From contig JAFRGQ010000052.1 of assembly GCA_017433725.1 (NCBI GenBank), forward strand, positions 1-64,000: a stretch of 64,000 bases of DNA, written 5' to 3'. The first letter of the stretch is position 1. Each line of letters opens with the position of its first letter. Below the pieces are notes generated by a model. It worked only from the letters and a program-made list of their open reading frames with translations, was not told the origin of the DNA and searched no databases. Of the stretch, positions 38,314 through 47,203 are shown piece by piece. Origin of the DNA: Lachnospiraceae bacterium. Lineage in GTDB: Bacteria > Bacillota > Clostridia > Lachnospirales > Lachnospiraceae. The position numbers and the translations under genes were made by a program.

Positions 38314-39222
38314 TCATCGCTCCGGTCCGCTCTTCAGATATCCTCTCACCATCGATGCCACTTTGTATGTCATGGCATCCTCAAAGAGGCGGATATCCAG
38401 TCCGGTCAGCTGATGAAGCTTTTCAAGCCGGTAGACCAGCGTATTCCTGTGCAGATAAAGCTGTCTGGCCGTTTCCGATATATTAAGATTGTTGCTGAAA
38501 AAGGTATCGATCGTAGTCTGGGTCTCCTCGTCAAACTCGTCAGGGATATTGTCTCCGTAGACTTCTTTCAGGAACTGCTCACACACCTTGACCGGGAGTT
38601 CATTGATCAGCCTGCCGATACCGAGTCTGCTGAAATTGATGACTGTGTCATAGGAATAGAAGATCCGTCCGATCGTCAGGGCTGTCAATGCATCCTGATA
38701 TGCGCCGGGAAGTCCTTCCAGCGTTTCTGCGGGTTCTGCAAATGCAACTCTCGCTCTCACCATCGCTTCAACGTTCAGCATATCCACCGTCATTCGGGCC
38801 GTCTCTTCCGCGCTTCCGCTTTTTCGATCTCTTGAAACCAGACGAATCAGCGCTATGCGCTTACCGCCCAGTCTGACGATCCAATCTCCGGAAGAAGTGA
38901 ACATCTGCTTAAGAACTTTATAGACCATATCCGACGATTCATCATCGGTTTCTATGATAAAGAGATTCCTCGGTTCTGCTGAGACCAGATGGAATCTTGC
39001 AGCTCTCGAAGCTATTTCGGCCTCGCTGAGTTCGCCGCGAAGAAGTTCTGTCAGAAATGTCGTTTTGCTGTTCTTCTCCCTCCATGCCATTGAGATCTGC
39101 TTGATTTTCTCTATCATCTCAGACGCATCAGCATGTTCATCCGGTTCCAGAGTCAGATTCAGGCCGGTGAGACGGTTCAATTCCTCCATGGACTGTCTCA
39201 GCTTTTCCTCTTCGTTTACCAT
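38314..39222 (-). CDS. CdaR/PucR-type transcriptional regulator
   Basis: The 302-residue protein ends with the PucR C-terminal HTH: DTFFSNNLNISETARQLYLH followed by RNTLVYRLEKLHQLTGLDIR, the typical HTH_30 domain of CdaR-like sugar diacid or purine regulators. The middle part (about 100-200) fits the GGDEF-like CdaR domain (VRARVAFAEPAETLEGLPGA). GGAGG precedes the ATG. It overlaps the lipoprotein gene by 7 bp, so it is made from the same transcript and may control it or sense its cargo (inference). The ligand is unknown. Confidence 0.85.
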   Translation of the reverse strand: MVNEEEKLRQSMEELNRLTGLNLTLEPDEHADASEMIEKIKQISMAWREKNSKTTFLTELLRGELSEAEIASRAARFHLVSAEPRNLFIIETDDESSDMVYKVLKQMFTSSGDWIVRLGGKRIALIRLVSRDRKSGSAEETARMTVDMLNVEAMVRARVAFAEPAETLEGLPGAYQDALTALTIGRIFYSYDTVINFSRLGIGRLINELPVKVCEQFLKEVYGDNIPDEFDEETQTTIDTFFSNNLNISETARQLYLHRNTLVYRLEKLHQLTGLDIRLFEDAMTYKVASMVRGYLKSGPER

Positions 39223-40970
39223 TCCTCATCCTCCGTGATAAGCATTTCCTTGGCATTCTGATAGAATGAAGCGAGAGAATCGTTCAGACTGCACTCCCCC
39301 CTGAAATACGGGTAGTAGGCTTCCTGGAACATATCATCCAGGGTCCATCTCTCCCAGTCTGCGACCGGATTCTGCACCGCATTGGCCGCTTTATCATACA
39401 CGGGGCCTGTCTGCTGACCTCCGAAAAACGGGTCACTGAATGCATCTCCCGCAAACTCTTCTGTACCGCGTACAATGCCCGATGCTGTTTGTGAAGAATC
39501 ATCTGCGGATACCCCGAAGCTTTCGGACGTTGCAGTATCCGTCTCGGATTTTCCATGGCTGCCGGATGATGTGTCTTCTCTATCGGACTCCTCATTGCTG
39601 CCGGATGTTATAGACTCATCCACAGATTCACTGAGGCTGTCTGAAAGCGATCTTTCTCCGATCATATTCCCGTGTTCCGCAAATCCGAGAAGCACATTCC
39701 TGTTATTCACGGTGATACCGGTCTTCTCGTAAATGTCCTGCATCACCTGCTCATTGCATGTCAGATTCCTGATGATTTCCGCAGAAAATTTCGGATTCGG
39801 TGTTCCGACCGCCGCGCACAGCCAACTGCCGCCTCTGTACCATCCGGCAGGTCCGGGAGCAATCCCCCAGTCGCCGAAACTATCTGTATTGCTCTCGTCG
39901 ATTTCCTCCTTGAGAAGCCCGATTTCTTCGGCAGACAGGAAATATCCGAAGACATCACCCTTTCCCGTAAAACCGGCCATCCATTCATCGGAACCTATCT
40001 CGGCATCGCCGCAGATTCCTTTCTTTACAAAGTCGTCTGTAGTCTCTACCCACTGCATCAGATGTTCATCGATTTGAAGGCTGCCGTCATCCGACTGCCA
40101 GTCATGACCGACTGCCTGTGAATAAACGTCAAAAGCCGCATCATATCCGGCCAGCATCTTGTATCCTGCTTCACCGGTCTTTTCGGCAGTCATCCGGAAT
40201 GTATCCCAATCCTTGACGGAATCACTGACAACGCCGGGATCATCAGTGCCGAGAACGGCTTTTGCGACCGATCGTCTGTAGAGGAAGACACCCGGAGAAA
40301 CATCGAAAGATGCTCCGAGCACCTGCAGACCGTCAGTGGCGAGTGTGCGGGTGTAAGAGAACTGCTGCCTCATTTCCCGATTCCGAATACCGATGCTTCT
40401 TAAGTCCAGAGCAACGTCCACTCCGTCAGCGATATATTTTTCAATATTGACCTCATCGATCACAAAAAGATCGACCCAGTCATATTCCGAAGCACCTTCC
40501 TCCTGCTGTCCTACGAGGAGCTCATCAAGGTGCCCTGCTTTCTCGTCATCTGACAGGTAATCCGTGATGACCCAGTGGATCTTCATATCCCCGATCACGC
40601 CTTCCGCAGTCCTGACGCCCTCTTCGTCACCGGTCGGTTCCGAGATAACTTCGTATCCGGGATAACAAGTCACAAAAATATCCGGCAGAGTCTCGTCCGG
40701 ACAGTAAATTACATATTCTTTTCTCTGGTCGGATGCTTCGTCTGATACCATCAAGTCCGCAAGAGAGCTGTCGGTAGCATAATCTCCGGAAATATCTCTA
40801 TCGCCCGCAGGCTGTCCTGCCGTATCTTCCGATTCCGAAAGGTCCACATCCGTACCTGACATATCCCCCGGATGTTCATTTCCCGGCCGGTCATCCGCCT
40901 TGCTGCCACAACCGGTGGCCGAGCCGATTACGAGGATAGCCAGTATACCTGCTATGATTCTCTTTTTCAT
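39216..40970 (-). CDS. Extracellular solute-binding lipoprotein (sugar-type ABC receptor)
   Basis: The 584-residue protein starts MKKRIIAGILAILVIGSATG with Cys21 as lipid anchor (GSATGC). A Ser-, Asp- and Glu-rich linker follows, then a binding-protein fold of the family 1 type (VIYCPDETLPDIFVTCYPGY, WDTFRMTAEKTGEAGYKMLA, WGIAPGPAGWYRGGSWLCAA). A second low-complexity Ser/Asp/Glu linker (about 480-550) splits the C-terminal helices. The ATG at 40970 has GGAGG; the longer open frame to 41096 runs through a terminator and is not real. No permease gene is adjacent, so the transporter partner lies elsewhere. Confidence 0.82.
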   Translation of the reverse strand: MKKRIIAGILAILVIGSATGCGSKADDRPGNEHPGDMSGTDVDLSESEDTAGQPAGDRDISGDYATDSSLADLMVSDEASDQRKEYVIYCPDETLPDIFVTCYPGYEVISEPTGDEEGVRTAEGVIGDMKIHWVITDYLSDDEKAGHLDELLVGQQEEGASEYDWVDLFVIDEVNIEKYIADGVDVALDLRSIGIRNREMRQQFSYTRTLATDGLQVLGASFDVSPGVFLYRRSVAKAVLGTDDPGVVSDSVKDWDTFRMTAEKTGEAGYKMLAGYDAAFDVYSQAVGHDWQSDDGSLQIDEHLMQWVETTDDFVKKGICGDAEIGSDEWMAGFTGKGDVFGYFLSAEEIGLLKEEIDESNTDSFGDWGIAPGPAGWYRGGSWLCAAVGTPNPKFSAEIIRNLTCNEQVMQDIYEKTGITVNNRNVLLGFAEHGNMIGERSLSDSLSESVDESITSGSNEESDREDTSSGSHGKSETDTATSESFGVSADDSSQTASGIVRGTEEFAGDAFSDPFFGGQQTGPVYDKAANAVQNPVADWERWTLDDMFQEAYYPYFRGECSLNDSLASFYQNAKEMLITEDEEW

Positions 40971-41069
40971 TATTCTAAAGCCCTCCGCCCGTGAAACGCG
41001 GATCGATCTCATAATTATCTGTAACGGACAATCAGACATATTATACATTAGACACTTCGTCAAATAAAG

Positions 41070-41114
41070 CAAAAAAATCCACGAAATATAGTCCATGGAC
41101 CATATTTCGTGGAT
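41070..41114 (-). terminator. Terminator of the sugar ATPase gene
   Basis: An almost perfect hairpin: ATCCACGAAATAT pairs with ATATTTCGTGGAT around GTCCATGGAC (41077-41114), followed on the minus strand by TTTTTTTGC. Confidence 0.93.
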
Positions 41115-41163
41115 ACTTTGTCTCTTATGTGGATTTATTCAAATCCTACGAATACATTTCGTA

Positions 41164-42264
41164 TCAGTCAACGATTGTCATCTCTGTCTCTTTGTCGAAG
41201 AAGTGAGCCTTCTCCATATCAAGAGCGAACTTAACTGTATCGCCTGTACGAGCTGTTGTACGCGGATTTACACGAGCTGTCATCTGGCTGCCTGCGAAAT
41301 CGAAATACAGGAATACTTCTGCGCCGAGAAGTTCGTAAACCTTGATCTGTGCATTGATGACTGCTTCCGGATGCTTAGCAAGGAAATCAGGCTCATCATG
41401 TACATCTTCCGGACGGATGCCGAGAACGACTGTCTTGCCATCATATGCAGCGAGCTTAGCTGCTCTTTCACCGGAAAGTGCAAGCTTGAATCCGCCAACC
41501 TCAACTGTCTTGCCCTTGTTGGAGATCTTAGCATCCATGAAGTTCATCTGCGGAGATCCGATGAATCCTGCTACGAACTCATTTACCGGATGATCATACA
41601 GCATCTGCGGTGTGTCGATCTGCTGAACGATACCGTCCTTCATAACAACGATTCTTGTTCCCAGAGTCATAGCCTCTGTCTGGTCATGTGTAACGTAGAT
41701 AATCGTTGCGCCAAGTCTGTCATGAAGTTTGGAGATCTCTGTTCTCATCTGAACACGAAGCTTAGCATCAAGGTTGGAAAGCGGCTCGTCCATAAGGAAT
41801 ACCTTCGGGTTACGAACGATAGCACGTCCCATAGCAACACGCTGTCTCTGACCACCGGAAAGAGCCTTCGGCTTACGGTCAAGAAGCTTGTCCAGGTCGA
41901 GGATCTTAGCTGCCTCTTCAACCTGCTTCTTGATCTGTTCCTTCGGAACCTTGCGGAGCTTAAGGCCGAATGCCATGTTATCGAAAACTGTCATATGCGG
42001 ATACAGAGCGTAGTTCTGGAAAACCATCGCGATGTCACGATCCTTCGGCTCAACGTCATTCATGACCTTGCCGTCGATTGTGAATGTACCGCCTGTGATG
42101 TCCTCAAGACCGGCGATCATACGAAGTGTTGTTGACTTTCCACATCCGGACGGACCTACGAAGATGATGAATTCCTTGTCAGCGATTTCAAGGTTGAAAT
42201 CCTTAACAGCCTTGTAACCGTTCGGGTATGTCTTATCAATGTGCTGAAGAGAAAGAGCTGCCAT
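41164..42264 (-). CDS. msmX: Carbohydrate ABC transporter ATPase, MsmX/UgpC type
   Basis: Shared ATPase that energises several sugar ABC importers, which fits its place away from any permease gene. The 366-residue protein has Walker A GPSGCGKST (about 37-45), FQNYALYPHMTVFDN, signature LSGGQRQRVAMGRAI, Walker B LMDEPLSNLDAKLR and switch VTHDQTEAMT. A C-terminal TOBE/MalK-like regulatory domain follows (LGIRPEDVHDEP, YFDFAGSQMTARVNP). AAGGAGG precedes the ATG. The symbol is by family resemblance; UgpC or MalK are alternatives. The 229-bp gap upstream shows no clear promoter. Confidence 0.92.
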   Translation of the reverse strand: MAALSLQHIDKTYPNGYKAVKDFNLEIADKEFIIFVGPSGCGKSTTLRMIAGLEDITGGTFTIDGKVMNDVEPKDRDIAMVFQNYALYPHMTVFDNMAFGLKLRKVPKEQIKKQVEEAAKILDLDKLLDRKPKALSGGQRQRVAMGRAIVRNPKVFLMDEPLSNLDAKLRVQMRTEISKLHDRLGATIIYVTHDQTEAMTLGTRIVVMKDGIVQQIDTPQMLYDHPVNEFVAGFIGSPQMNFMDAKISNKGKTVEVGGFKLALSGERAAKLAAYDGKTVVLGIRPEDVHDEPDFLAKHPEAVINAQIKVYELLGAEVFLYFDFAGSQMTARVNPRTTARTGDTVKFALDMEKAHFFDKETEMTIVD

Positions 42265-42493
42265 TTTTTATATCCTCCTTAATTACTGCTTTTCGCAGTT
42301 GCGATTGCTGATACCAGCAAATTGCTTTTGTTTTTCTTAACTGTTGACAGTATACCCAAAACCGGCGGTCCGTTCTATGGTCAACCTGACAAATTAAAAA
42401 TGGTATTTCCGTCAAATTGCTACTAAAGACTCGTCAGATTGACACGAATGACCCGTAACTTATGTTAAAACTGACATAAAACCGGTATTCTGA

Positions 42494-42997
42494 TCAGAAA
42501 CTGCGGATCTCGTCCTCCGATTCATCGGTCAGATCACCGATACTCCTTATGATTACATCGTATCCCGCTGTCTCATTGATTTTGACGCGCACACGGTCTC
42601 CCACCCGGTGATGCAGGAGTGCTTTTCCCAGAGGTGAGTCGATAGAAATCAGGTTCTTCAACGAATTACCCCTGATTGTTGTCACGATGCGGAAAATCTC
42701 GGTCTCATCGTCCTCCGGAAAATAGATCTCCACCGATTTATTCATGGTCACCTGATCGTCACCTGCATGATCTTCCACTATGACCGCGGTCTTGATCATA
42801 TTTTCGAGATAGCGTATACGGCTCTCGTTCTGATTCTTCTCACGTTTTGCCGCATAGTATTCGAAATTTTCGGAGAGATCTCCCTGAGCCCTGGCTTCCT
42901 TGACCGCCTCGATGAGCTCCGGCCGTTTTACCAGTTTTCTCTCCTCGATCTCCTTCTCCATTTTTTCTATATCACTTCTGGTTAATCTGTCATGCAT
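42494..42997 (-). CDS. greA: Transcription elongation factor GreA
   Basis: Binds the RNA polymerase secondary channel and stimulates cleavage of backtracked RNA. The 167-residue protein has the N-terminal coiled coil with the acidic tip (EARAQGDLSENFEYYAAKRE) and the C-terminal FKBP-like domain (SLKNLISIDSPLGKALLHHR, VGDRVRVKIN). A ribosome site, GGAGG, lies about 15 bp before the ATG, longer than usual. It follows a short unknown gene by 69 bp on the same strand. Confidence 0.93.
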   Translation of the reverse strand: MHDRLTRSDIEKMEKEIEERKLVKRPELIEAVKEARAQGDLSENFEYYAAKREKNQNESRIRYLENMIKTAVIVEDHAGDDQVTMNKSVEIYFPEDDETEIFRIVTTIRGNSLKNLISIDSPLGKALLHHRVGDRVRVKINETAGYDVIIRSIGDLTDESEDEIRSF

Positions 42998-43066
42998 ATT
43001 TTGCGTTCTATCCTCCGTATTGTGGCGCTATGTGTCTTCTCCGGGATCCTCTTGCAGCATAGTCCG

Positions 43067-43387
43067 TTAATCCTCTTCGATTATCTGCAGCTCCAGATAA
43101 TCGAAATCTATCGTCTCTATAAAGCTGTCCTGCCGGAACCGTGCTTTCGATGTTCGTTTAAATTCGCTGATATTGCTGTCCAGCCATATCGGTTTTCCCA
43201 AATCGAATTCAACGCAGATCTCATACAGGGCGTTGAAAACTTTATGGGTACGCGTTTCGTCGCTGAAGTCCTCGATCACGGTATCCTTCAGCATGTGGTT
43301 ATCTTTCCAGAGTTTTCCCCAGATTCTCATATAGCTCTCCTGTCTGTCCGTACTGACCAAAAGGAACATTTGCAAAGTGTTTCCCAT
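43067..43387 (-). CDS. Conserved-looking small protein of unknown function
   Basis: I do not recognise this 106-residue protein. It has mixed alpha/beta character with many charged and aromatic residues (ESYMRIWGKLWKDNHMLKDT, LGKPIWLDSNISEFKRTSKA, FDYLELQIIEED) and no membrane segment or signal peptide, so it is cytoplasmic. The ribosome site is poor; an in-frame ATG at 43369 is an alternative start. It is upstream of greA on the same strand and may share its transcript. Confidence 0.7.
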   Translation of the reverse strand: MGNTLQMFLLVSTDRQESYMRIWGKLWKDNHMLKDTVIEDFSDETRTHKVFNALYEICVEFDLGKPIWLDSNISEFKRTSKARFRQDSFIETIDFDYLELQIIEED

Positions 43388-43452
43388 GATAGCACTTTTT
43401 CTTCTGTATTGTAAGGGGGTTATCTTACACTGCGTTTTGTAGCTCTTACCTG

Positions 43453-43481
43453 TTGCCGCCCTCCGCGTGAACTGCTATAAT
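43453..43481 (+). promoter_or_regulatory. Promoter of the TSCPD gene
   Basis: TTGCCG (43453-43458), 17-bp spacer, consensus TATAAT (43476-43481). Transcription should start near 43488, just before the R1 half element. Confidence 0.7.
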
Positions 43482-43496
43482 CAATATTTACAAATT

Positions 43497-43518
43497 CAAG
43501 AATGCTCCGGCGTTCTTG
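43497..43518 (+). repeat. R1 half element (copy D), first hairpin only
   Basis: CAAGAATGC-TCCG-GCGTTCTTG forms a 9-bp stem with one G-T pair and a 4-nt loop. The preceding TACAAATT is shared with copy A. It would sit at the very 5' end of the TSCPD mRNA, about 30 nt before the start codon. Confidence 0.75.
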
Positions 43519-43548
43519 CATCATTCAGCACATGTAAAGGAGTTGTAT

Positions 43549-43797
43549 ATGCATTATGAATATAGGCCCCGAGGGGTATGTTCAAGAAAGATTACATTTG
43601 ACATTGAGGACGGTAAAGTCAGCAATGTCGCCTATGAAGGCGGCTGCAACGGAAATCTGAAAGGTATCGGACGCCTTGTAGAAGGCATGGACGTGGAAGA
43701 ATGCATCAGCAAGATAGAGGGAATTCAGTGCGGTTTCAAAAATACCTCCTGCCCCGATCAGCTGGCTAAAGCGCTTCGCGCCGCTGTAAACAGTTGA
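43549..43797 (+). CDS. TSCPD domain protein (TIGR03905 type)
   Basis: The 82-residue protein is a complete member of the short TSCPD family of Clostridia: YRPRGVCSRKITFDIEDGKV, YEGGCNGNLKGIGRLVEGM, GIQCGFKNTSCPDQLAKAL. The TSCPD motif that names the family is present together with three other cysteines (RGVCS, GGCNGN, IQCGF), which may bind a metal; a similar domain is found at the C-terminus of B12-dependent ribonucleotide reductases. The precise role is unknown. AAAGGAG precedes the ATG at 7 bp. Single-gene unit. Confidence 0.92.
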   Translation: MHYEYRPRGVCSRKITFDIEDGKVSNVAYEGGCNGNLKGIGRLVEGMDVEECISKIEGIQCGFKNTSCPDQLAKALRAAVNS

Positions 43798-43806
43798 AAC
43801 GCAAAG

Positions 43807-43866
43807 CTGCCGTGCCCCGGCATAACACAGCAAAAGCTGGACTACTGCAGGGGTACGGCAGTTTTT
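43807..43866 (+). terminator. Terminator of the TSCPD gene
   Basis: CTGCCGTGCCCC pairs with GGGGTACGGCAG (one bulge), followed by TTTTT at 43862-43866. Confidence 0.85.
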
Positions 43867-43877
43867 CACTACCATGT

Positions 43878-43940
43878 CAGAGATAAGTTTCATTTTGCGC
43901 ATTCATCCCACGACAAAATCACGAGTATTTTGCGGCATAG
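43878..43940 (+). repeat. Interspersed repeat R2, copy b
   Basis: TTTCATTTTGCGC and AAAATCACGAGTATTTTGCG match copy a in order and spacing. The first 20 bp of the element are missing or diverged. A small GCTGCC/GGCAGC hairpin follows before the beta-CASP gene. Confidence 0.7.
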
Positions 43941-44041
43941 ATTTAAGTGTCCACTCCGTATATTGCGAACGTTATTCTCAGATGTCTGCACTATACGGCT
44001 GCGACGCTGCCTTAATGCGGCAGCCTCTTCGACTTTGCTTA

Positions 44042-45661
44042 TCACCTGTCCCACTTATCGCACAGAGCATTCAACTGATCTGCAAACTTCGCAATATCCT
44101 TATTTGCCAATCCCCTGTTGGCATGAATAATCGCCAGCAGGCGCTCAGCCGTCTTCTCAAGCCGCAGATAGGGCGTAGAGACGCGCTCCTTCGAAACGAC
44201 AGGATTGCCCTCTGTATCCCTCTTTACGAACGGAATACCCGTCGTCTCCTTTACACAGACATTGGCGGCGAGATCATACACAGTCCCCGAATAGGGAGCC
44301 ATGGTGTCCCATCCAAGCTGTTCCTTAAGCACACCTGCGAAAATATCTGTTACCGTATCCTCGCCGTGCACAACAAAACACCTGAGCGGTTTCGCATGAA
44401 ATCCTCTCGCCCACTCTACAAGCCCTTCCCGGTCGGCATGTCCCGAAACGCCCGGCAGCTGACATATTTCCGCTGCCACAACGATCGGCTCATGGAACAG
44501 ATTTATTTCCTTTGCACCATCAACAAGTTTTCTTCCAAGCGTGCCCTCCGCCTGATATCCCACGAAAAGAATTGTGGAATCCGATCTCCAGAGATTATGC
44601 TTCAGGTGATGCTTGATTCGTCCGGCTTCACACATACCGGATGCGGAAATAATGATCTTCGGTCTATTGTCAAAGTTGATTTCTTTGGATTCGTCCGAAG
44701 TTGTTGCATGACGCAGTCCCGGAAATGCGATCGGGTTGACGCCGGCCTTAATGAGCTTCTGCGCTTCCTCATCAAAACAGTCCGCGGTGTGCTCATTGAA
44801 TATGCCGGTCGCTTTCAGCGCGAGCGGGCTGTCCATGTACACTTCAAAATCCTCATGCCCTCGAATCAGTCCCTGCTCTTTGATCTGCCTGAAAAAGTAC
44901 AGCATTTCCTGGGTCCTGCCTACGGCAAAAGAAGGAATAACAACATTTCCGCCGCGGTCAAATGTTCTCTGGATCACTTCTGCAAGCTGAGACACATAAT
45001 CCGTTCTCGGCGGATGGCTCCTGTCACCGTATGTCGACTCGATAATGACATAATCAGCGTCTTCGATCATCGTAGGGTCTTTCACGAGCGGCTGATTCGA
45101 ATTTCCCACGTCTCCGGAGAATACCAGCTTGCGCCTTATACCTTCCTCCTCCACCCATATTTCAATGGCAGCAGAGCCCAGCAAATGGCCGACATCGTTG
45201 AACCTGATTTTTATCCCCGGGCATACTTCCTGAACAATCCCGTACGGCACTTCCACAAAATGCTGAAGGATCCGCTCCGCATCCGCCGTCGTATAGTACG
45301 GAATATAAGGGGCGTCGCCCTTCCTCTTGCCTTTTCTGTTCCGCCATTCTGCTTCAAATTCCTGAATGCCTGCCGAATCGAGGAGCATTATGTCACATAA
45401 ATCACAGGTCGCCGGCGTTGCAAAAATCTGACCCGTGAATCCGCCGATTGCAAGAAGCGGAAGATTTCCGGAATGATCGATATGTGCATGCGTCAGAAAT
45501 ACATAATCGATGTCTGACGGCCTGACCGGGAGCGGCATATTTTCATATATGTTTTTCCCCTGCTCCATGCCGTAATCAATTAAAATATTCATGCCTGCCG
45601 CTTCAAGAAAATGGCAGCTGCCAGTTACTTCATGATCGGCGCCGATAAATGTTAGTTTCAA
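44042..45661 (-). CDS. Metallo-beta-lactamase fold, beta-CASP RNA-processing hydrolase
   Basis: Predicted zinc-dependent nuclease of the RNA-processing type. The 539-residue protein has the metal motif FLTHAHIDHSG (about 55-65), FNDVGHLLGSAAIEIW, and FSGDVGN, then the beta-CASP domain with SGMCEAGRIKHHL (motif B) and SGHADREGL (motif C). The first 440 residues match the YsH1/CPSF-like bacterial subfamily; the last 90 are a helical extension. The start is a TTG at 45661 (MKLTFIGADHEVTGS) preceded by GAGGTGAGG; no ATG fits the N-terminus. Natural substrate is not known. Confidence 0.93.
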   Translation of the reverse strand: MKLTFIGADHEVTGSCHFLEAAGMNILIDYGMEQGKNIYENMPLPVRPSDIDYVFLTHAHIDHSGNLPLLAIGGFTGQIFATPATCDLCDIMLLDSAGIQEFEAEWRNRKGKRKGDAPYIPYYTTADAERILQHFVEVPYGIVQEVCPGIKIRFNDVGHLLGSAAIEIWVEEEGIRRKLVFSGDVGNSNQPLVKDPTMIEDADYVIIESTYGDRSHPPRTDYVSQLAEVIQRTFDRGGNVVIPSFAVGRTQEMLYFFRQIKEQGLIRGHEDFEVYMDSPLALKATGIFNEHTADCFDEEAQKLIKAGVNPIAFPGLRHATTSDESKEINFDNRPKIIISASGMCEAGRIKHHLKHNLWRSDSTILFVGYQAEGTLGRKLVDGAKEINLFHEPIVVAAEICQLPGVSGHADREGLVEWARGFHAKPLRCFVVHGEDTVTDIFAGVLKEQLGWDTMAPYSGTVYDLAANVCVKETTGIPFVKRDTEGNPVVSKERVSTPYLRLEKTAERLLAIIHANRGLANKDIAKFADQLNALCDKWDR

Positions 45662-45948
45662 AGTGCCTCACCTCTCATTCAAACCGAAAACACAACCCTG
45701 CCGATATCTATATTTCTGGAAATATGAACCGGTCTATTGTATAATCACTTAGTGGTGGCCATATGCTGACGGACATATTCTCAGGTCCGTTATTTGCGGG
45801 CCCTATTATATTTACTGACACTTCCCACGTGCTGTTAGTCTTTGAGGTCACGAGGATCCCGCGGCAAAGGCTAAAAGAAGCTGCATCTGTCGTGTTCGGG
45901 AAGTATTCGTATACATTATATCATGAATTGTCAGAAAAGAGGCATACT

Positions 45949-47016
45949 ATGAAAAAAATTGTACTTACAGGCGGAGGTACTGCGGGCCATGTAACCCCGA
46001 ACATCGCTTTGATTCCCAAACTGCGTGAGCATGGCTATGAAATCAGCTACATCGGTTCCTATGAGGGGATGGAGAAAAAGCTGATTGAGGATTATGATAT
46101 CCCATATTACGGAATCGCTACCGGAAAATTCAGGCGCTACTTTGACCTGAAGAATTTTACCGATCCCTTCCGTGTCCTGAAAGGTGTGTTCGAAGCAAAA
46201 AAATATCTGAAACAGATCTCACCGGATATCGTCTTTTCCAAGGGCGGCTTTGTTGCTGTTCCCGTCGTCCGCGCCGCCAAGAGCCTCAACATTCCGGTCA
46301 TCACACACGAGTCGGATATGACGCCGGGACTGGCAAACAGGCTTTGTCTCCCCGCTGCGTCCGTGATATGCTGCAACTTTCCCGAGACGATGAAAACCCT
46401 TCCGGCTGAAAAAGCAGTCCTCACGGGTACCCCGATCCGCGAAGAGCTTAAATCCGGCTCCCGCGAAGCAGGTCTCGCTTTCACCGGTTTCTCGGGTGAG
46501 AAACCGATCATCATGGTGACGGGAGGATCGCTCGGTGCCGTGGCAGTGAATAATGCCGTGCGCGATGCGCTTCCGGAGCTACTGACACGCTATGATATCG
46601 TTCACCTCTGTGGTCGCGGCAAGCTCGATGAACGCCTCGTCGGGACCGACGGATATATCCAATATGAGTATATAAAAGACGAACTTCCGGATCTCTTCGC
46701 CATGGCGGACCTTATCATCTCCAGAGCCGGAGCAAATGCGATCTGTGAGATAGCCACCTTGAACAAACCGAACCTTCTGATTCCCCTGCCGTCCAAAGCG
46801 AGCCGCGGCGACCAGATTCTTAACGCTCACAGTTTTGAGAGCCAGGGCTTTTCCATGGTCATTGACGAGGAGAACCTCACGACCAAAACACTGATCGACG
46901 GAGTGGACGAACTCTATGCCGACAGGCAGAAATATATAGACGCCATGGCCGCTTCTGAGCAGAGCGATGCGGTCGCGGTCATTATTGACCTGATAGAGAA
47001 GAACCGCAGAAAGTAA
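45949..47016 (+). CDS. murG: UDP-GlcNAc:lipid I N-acetylglucosaminyltransferase MurG
   Basis: Adds GlcNAc to lipid I to make lipid II at the inner membrane face in peptidoglycan synthesis. The 355-residue protein starts MKKIVLTGGGTAGHVTPNIA, with the glycine-rich donor loop GGSLGAVAVN and the ending SKASRGDQILNAHSFESQG region of GT28 enzymes. The ATG at 45949 has AGAGG at 7 bp; the upstream open frame to 45763 has no family similarity. It lies outside the usual dcw cluster, next to unrelated genes. A TATAAT at 45740-45745 may be its -10 box. Confidence 0.94.
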   Translation: MKKIVLTGGGTAGHVTPNIALIPKLREHGYEISYIGSYEGMEKKLIEDYDIPYYGIATGKFRRYFDLKNFTDPFRVLKGVFEAKKYLKQISPDIVFSKGGFVAVPVVRAAKSLNIPVITHESDMTPGLANRLCLPAASVICCNFPETMKTLPAEKAVLTGTPIREELKSGSREAGLAFTGFSGEKPIIMVTGGSLGAVAVNNAVRDALPELLTRYDIVHLCGRGKLDERLVGTDGYIQYEYIKDELPDLFAMADLIISRAGANAICEIATLNKPNLLIPLPSKASRGDQILNAHSFESQGFSMVIDEENLTTKTLIDGVDELYADRQKYIDAMAASEQSDAVAVIIDLIEKNRRK

Positions 47017-47029
47017 ATGTGTCTCATTA

Positions 47030-47106
47030 CGAGATTGCAAACAAGATGATGACTATTATCACCTTGCACATATCTCATATCTACAATCACGAGAATTGCT
47101 CCACAA
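47030..47106 (+). repeat. Interspersed repeat R2, copy d
   Basis: CGAGATTG at the start, GATGATGAC, CACCTTGCAC and ATCTCATATCTACAATCACG at the end align with copy a at about three of four bases over 75 bp. Confidence 0.75.
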
Positions 47107-47132
47107 ATTTTGCGTAAGAATAGAAGTAAAGA

Positions 47133-47183
47133 ACCGCTGTATATGCGCTGTCTATCGGACATCACACATATACTGCGGTTTTT
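47133..47183 (+). terminator. Terminator of murG
   Basis: ACCGCTGTATATG pairs with CATATACTGCGGT (47133-47145 with 47167-47179), followed by TTTT. Confidence 0.85.
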
Positions 47184-47203
47184 ACGTCGAACACACTTTC
47201 AAG

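Noticed and set aside
40971-41096. 42-residue N-terminal extension of the lipoprotein
   Set aside because: It would start inside the terminator of the sugar ATPase gene and hide the lipoprotein signal peptide.
43874-45400. 508-codon plus-strand open frame
   Set aside because: Antisense to the well-supported beta-CASP hydrolase; Cys-, His- and Arg-rich translation without any recognisable domain, and no ribosome site.
45763-45948. 62-residue N-terminal extension of MurG
   Set aside because: MurG family begins at MKKIVLTGGGTAGH, where a ribosome site is present; the extension has none.
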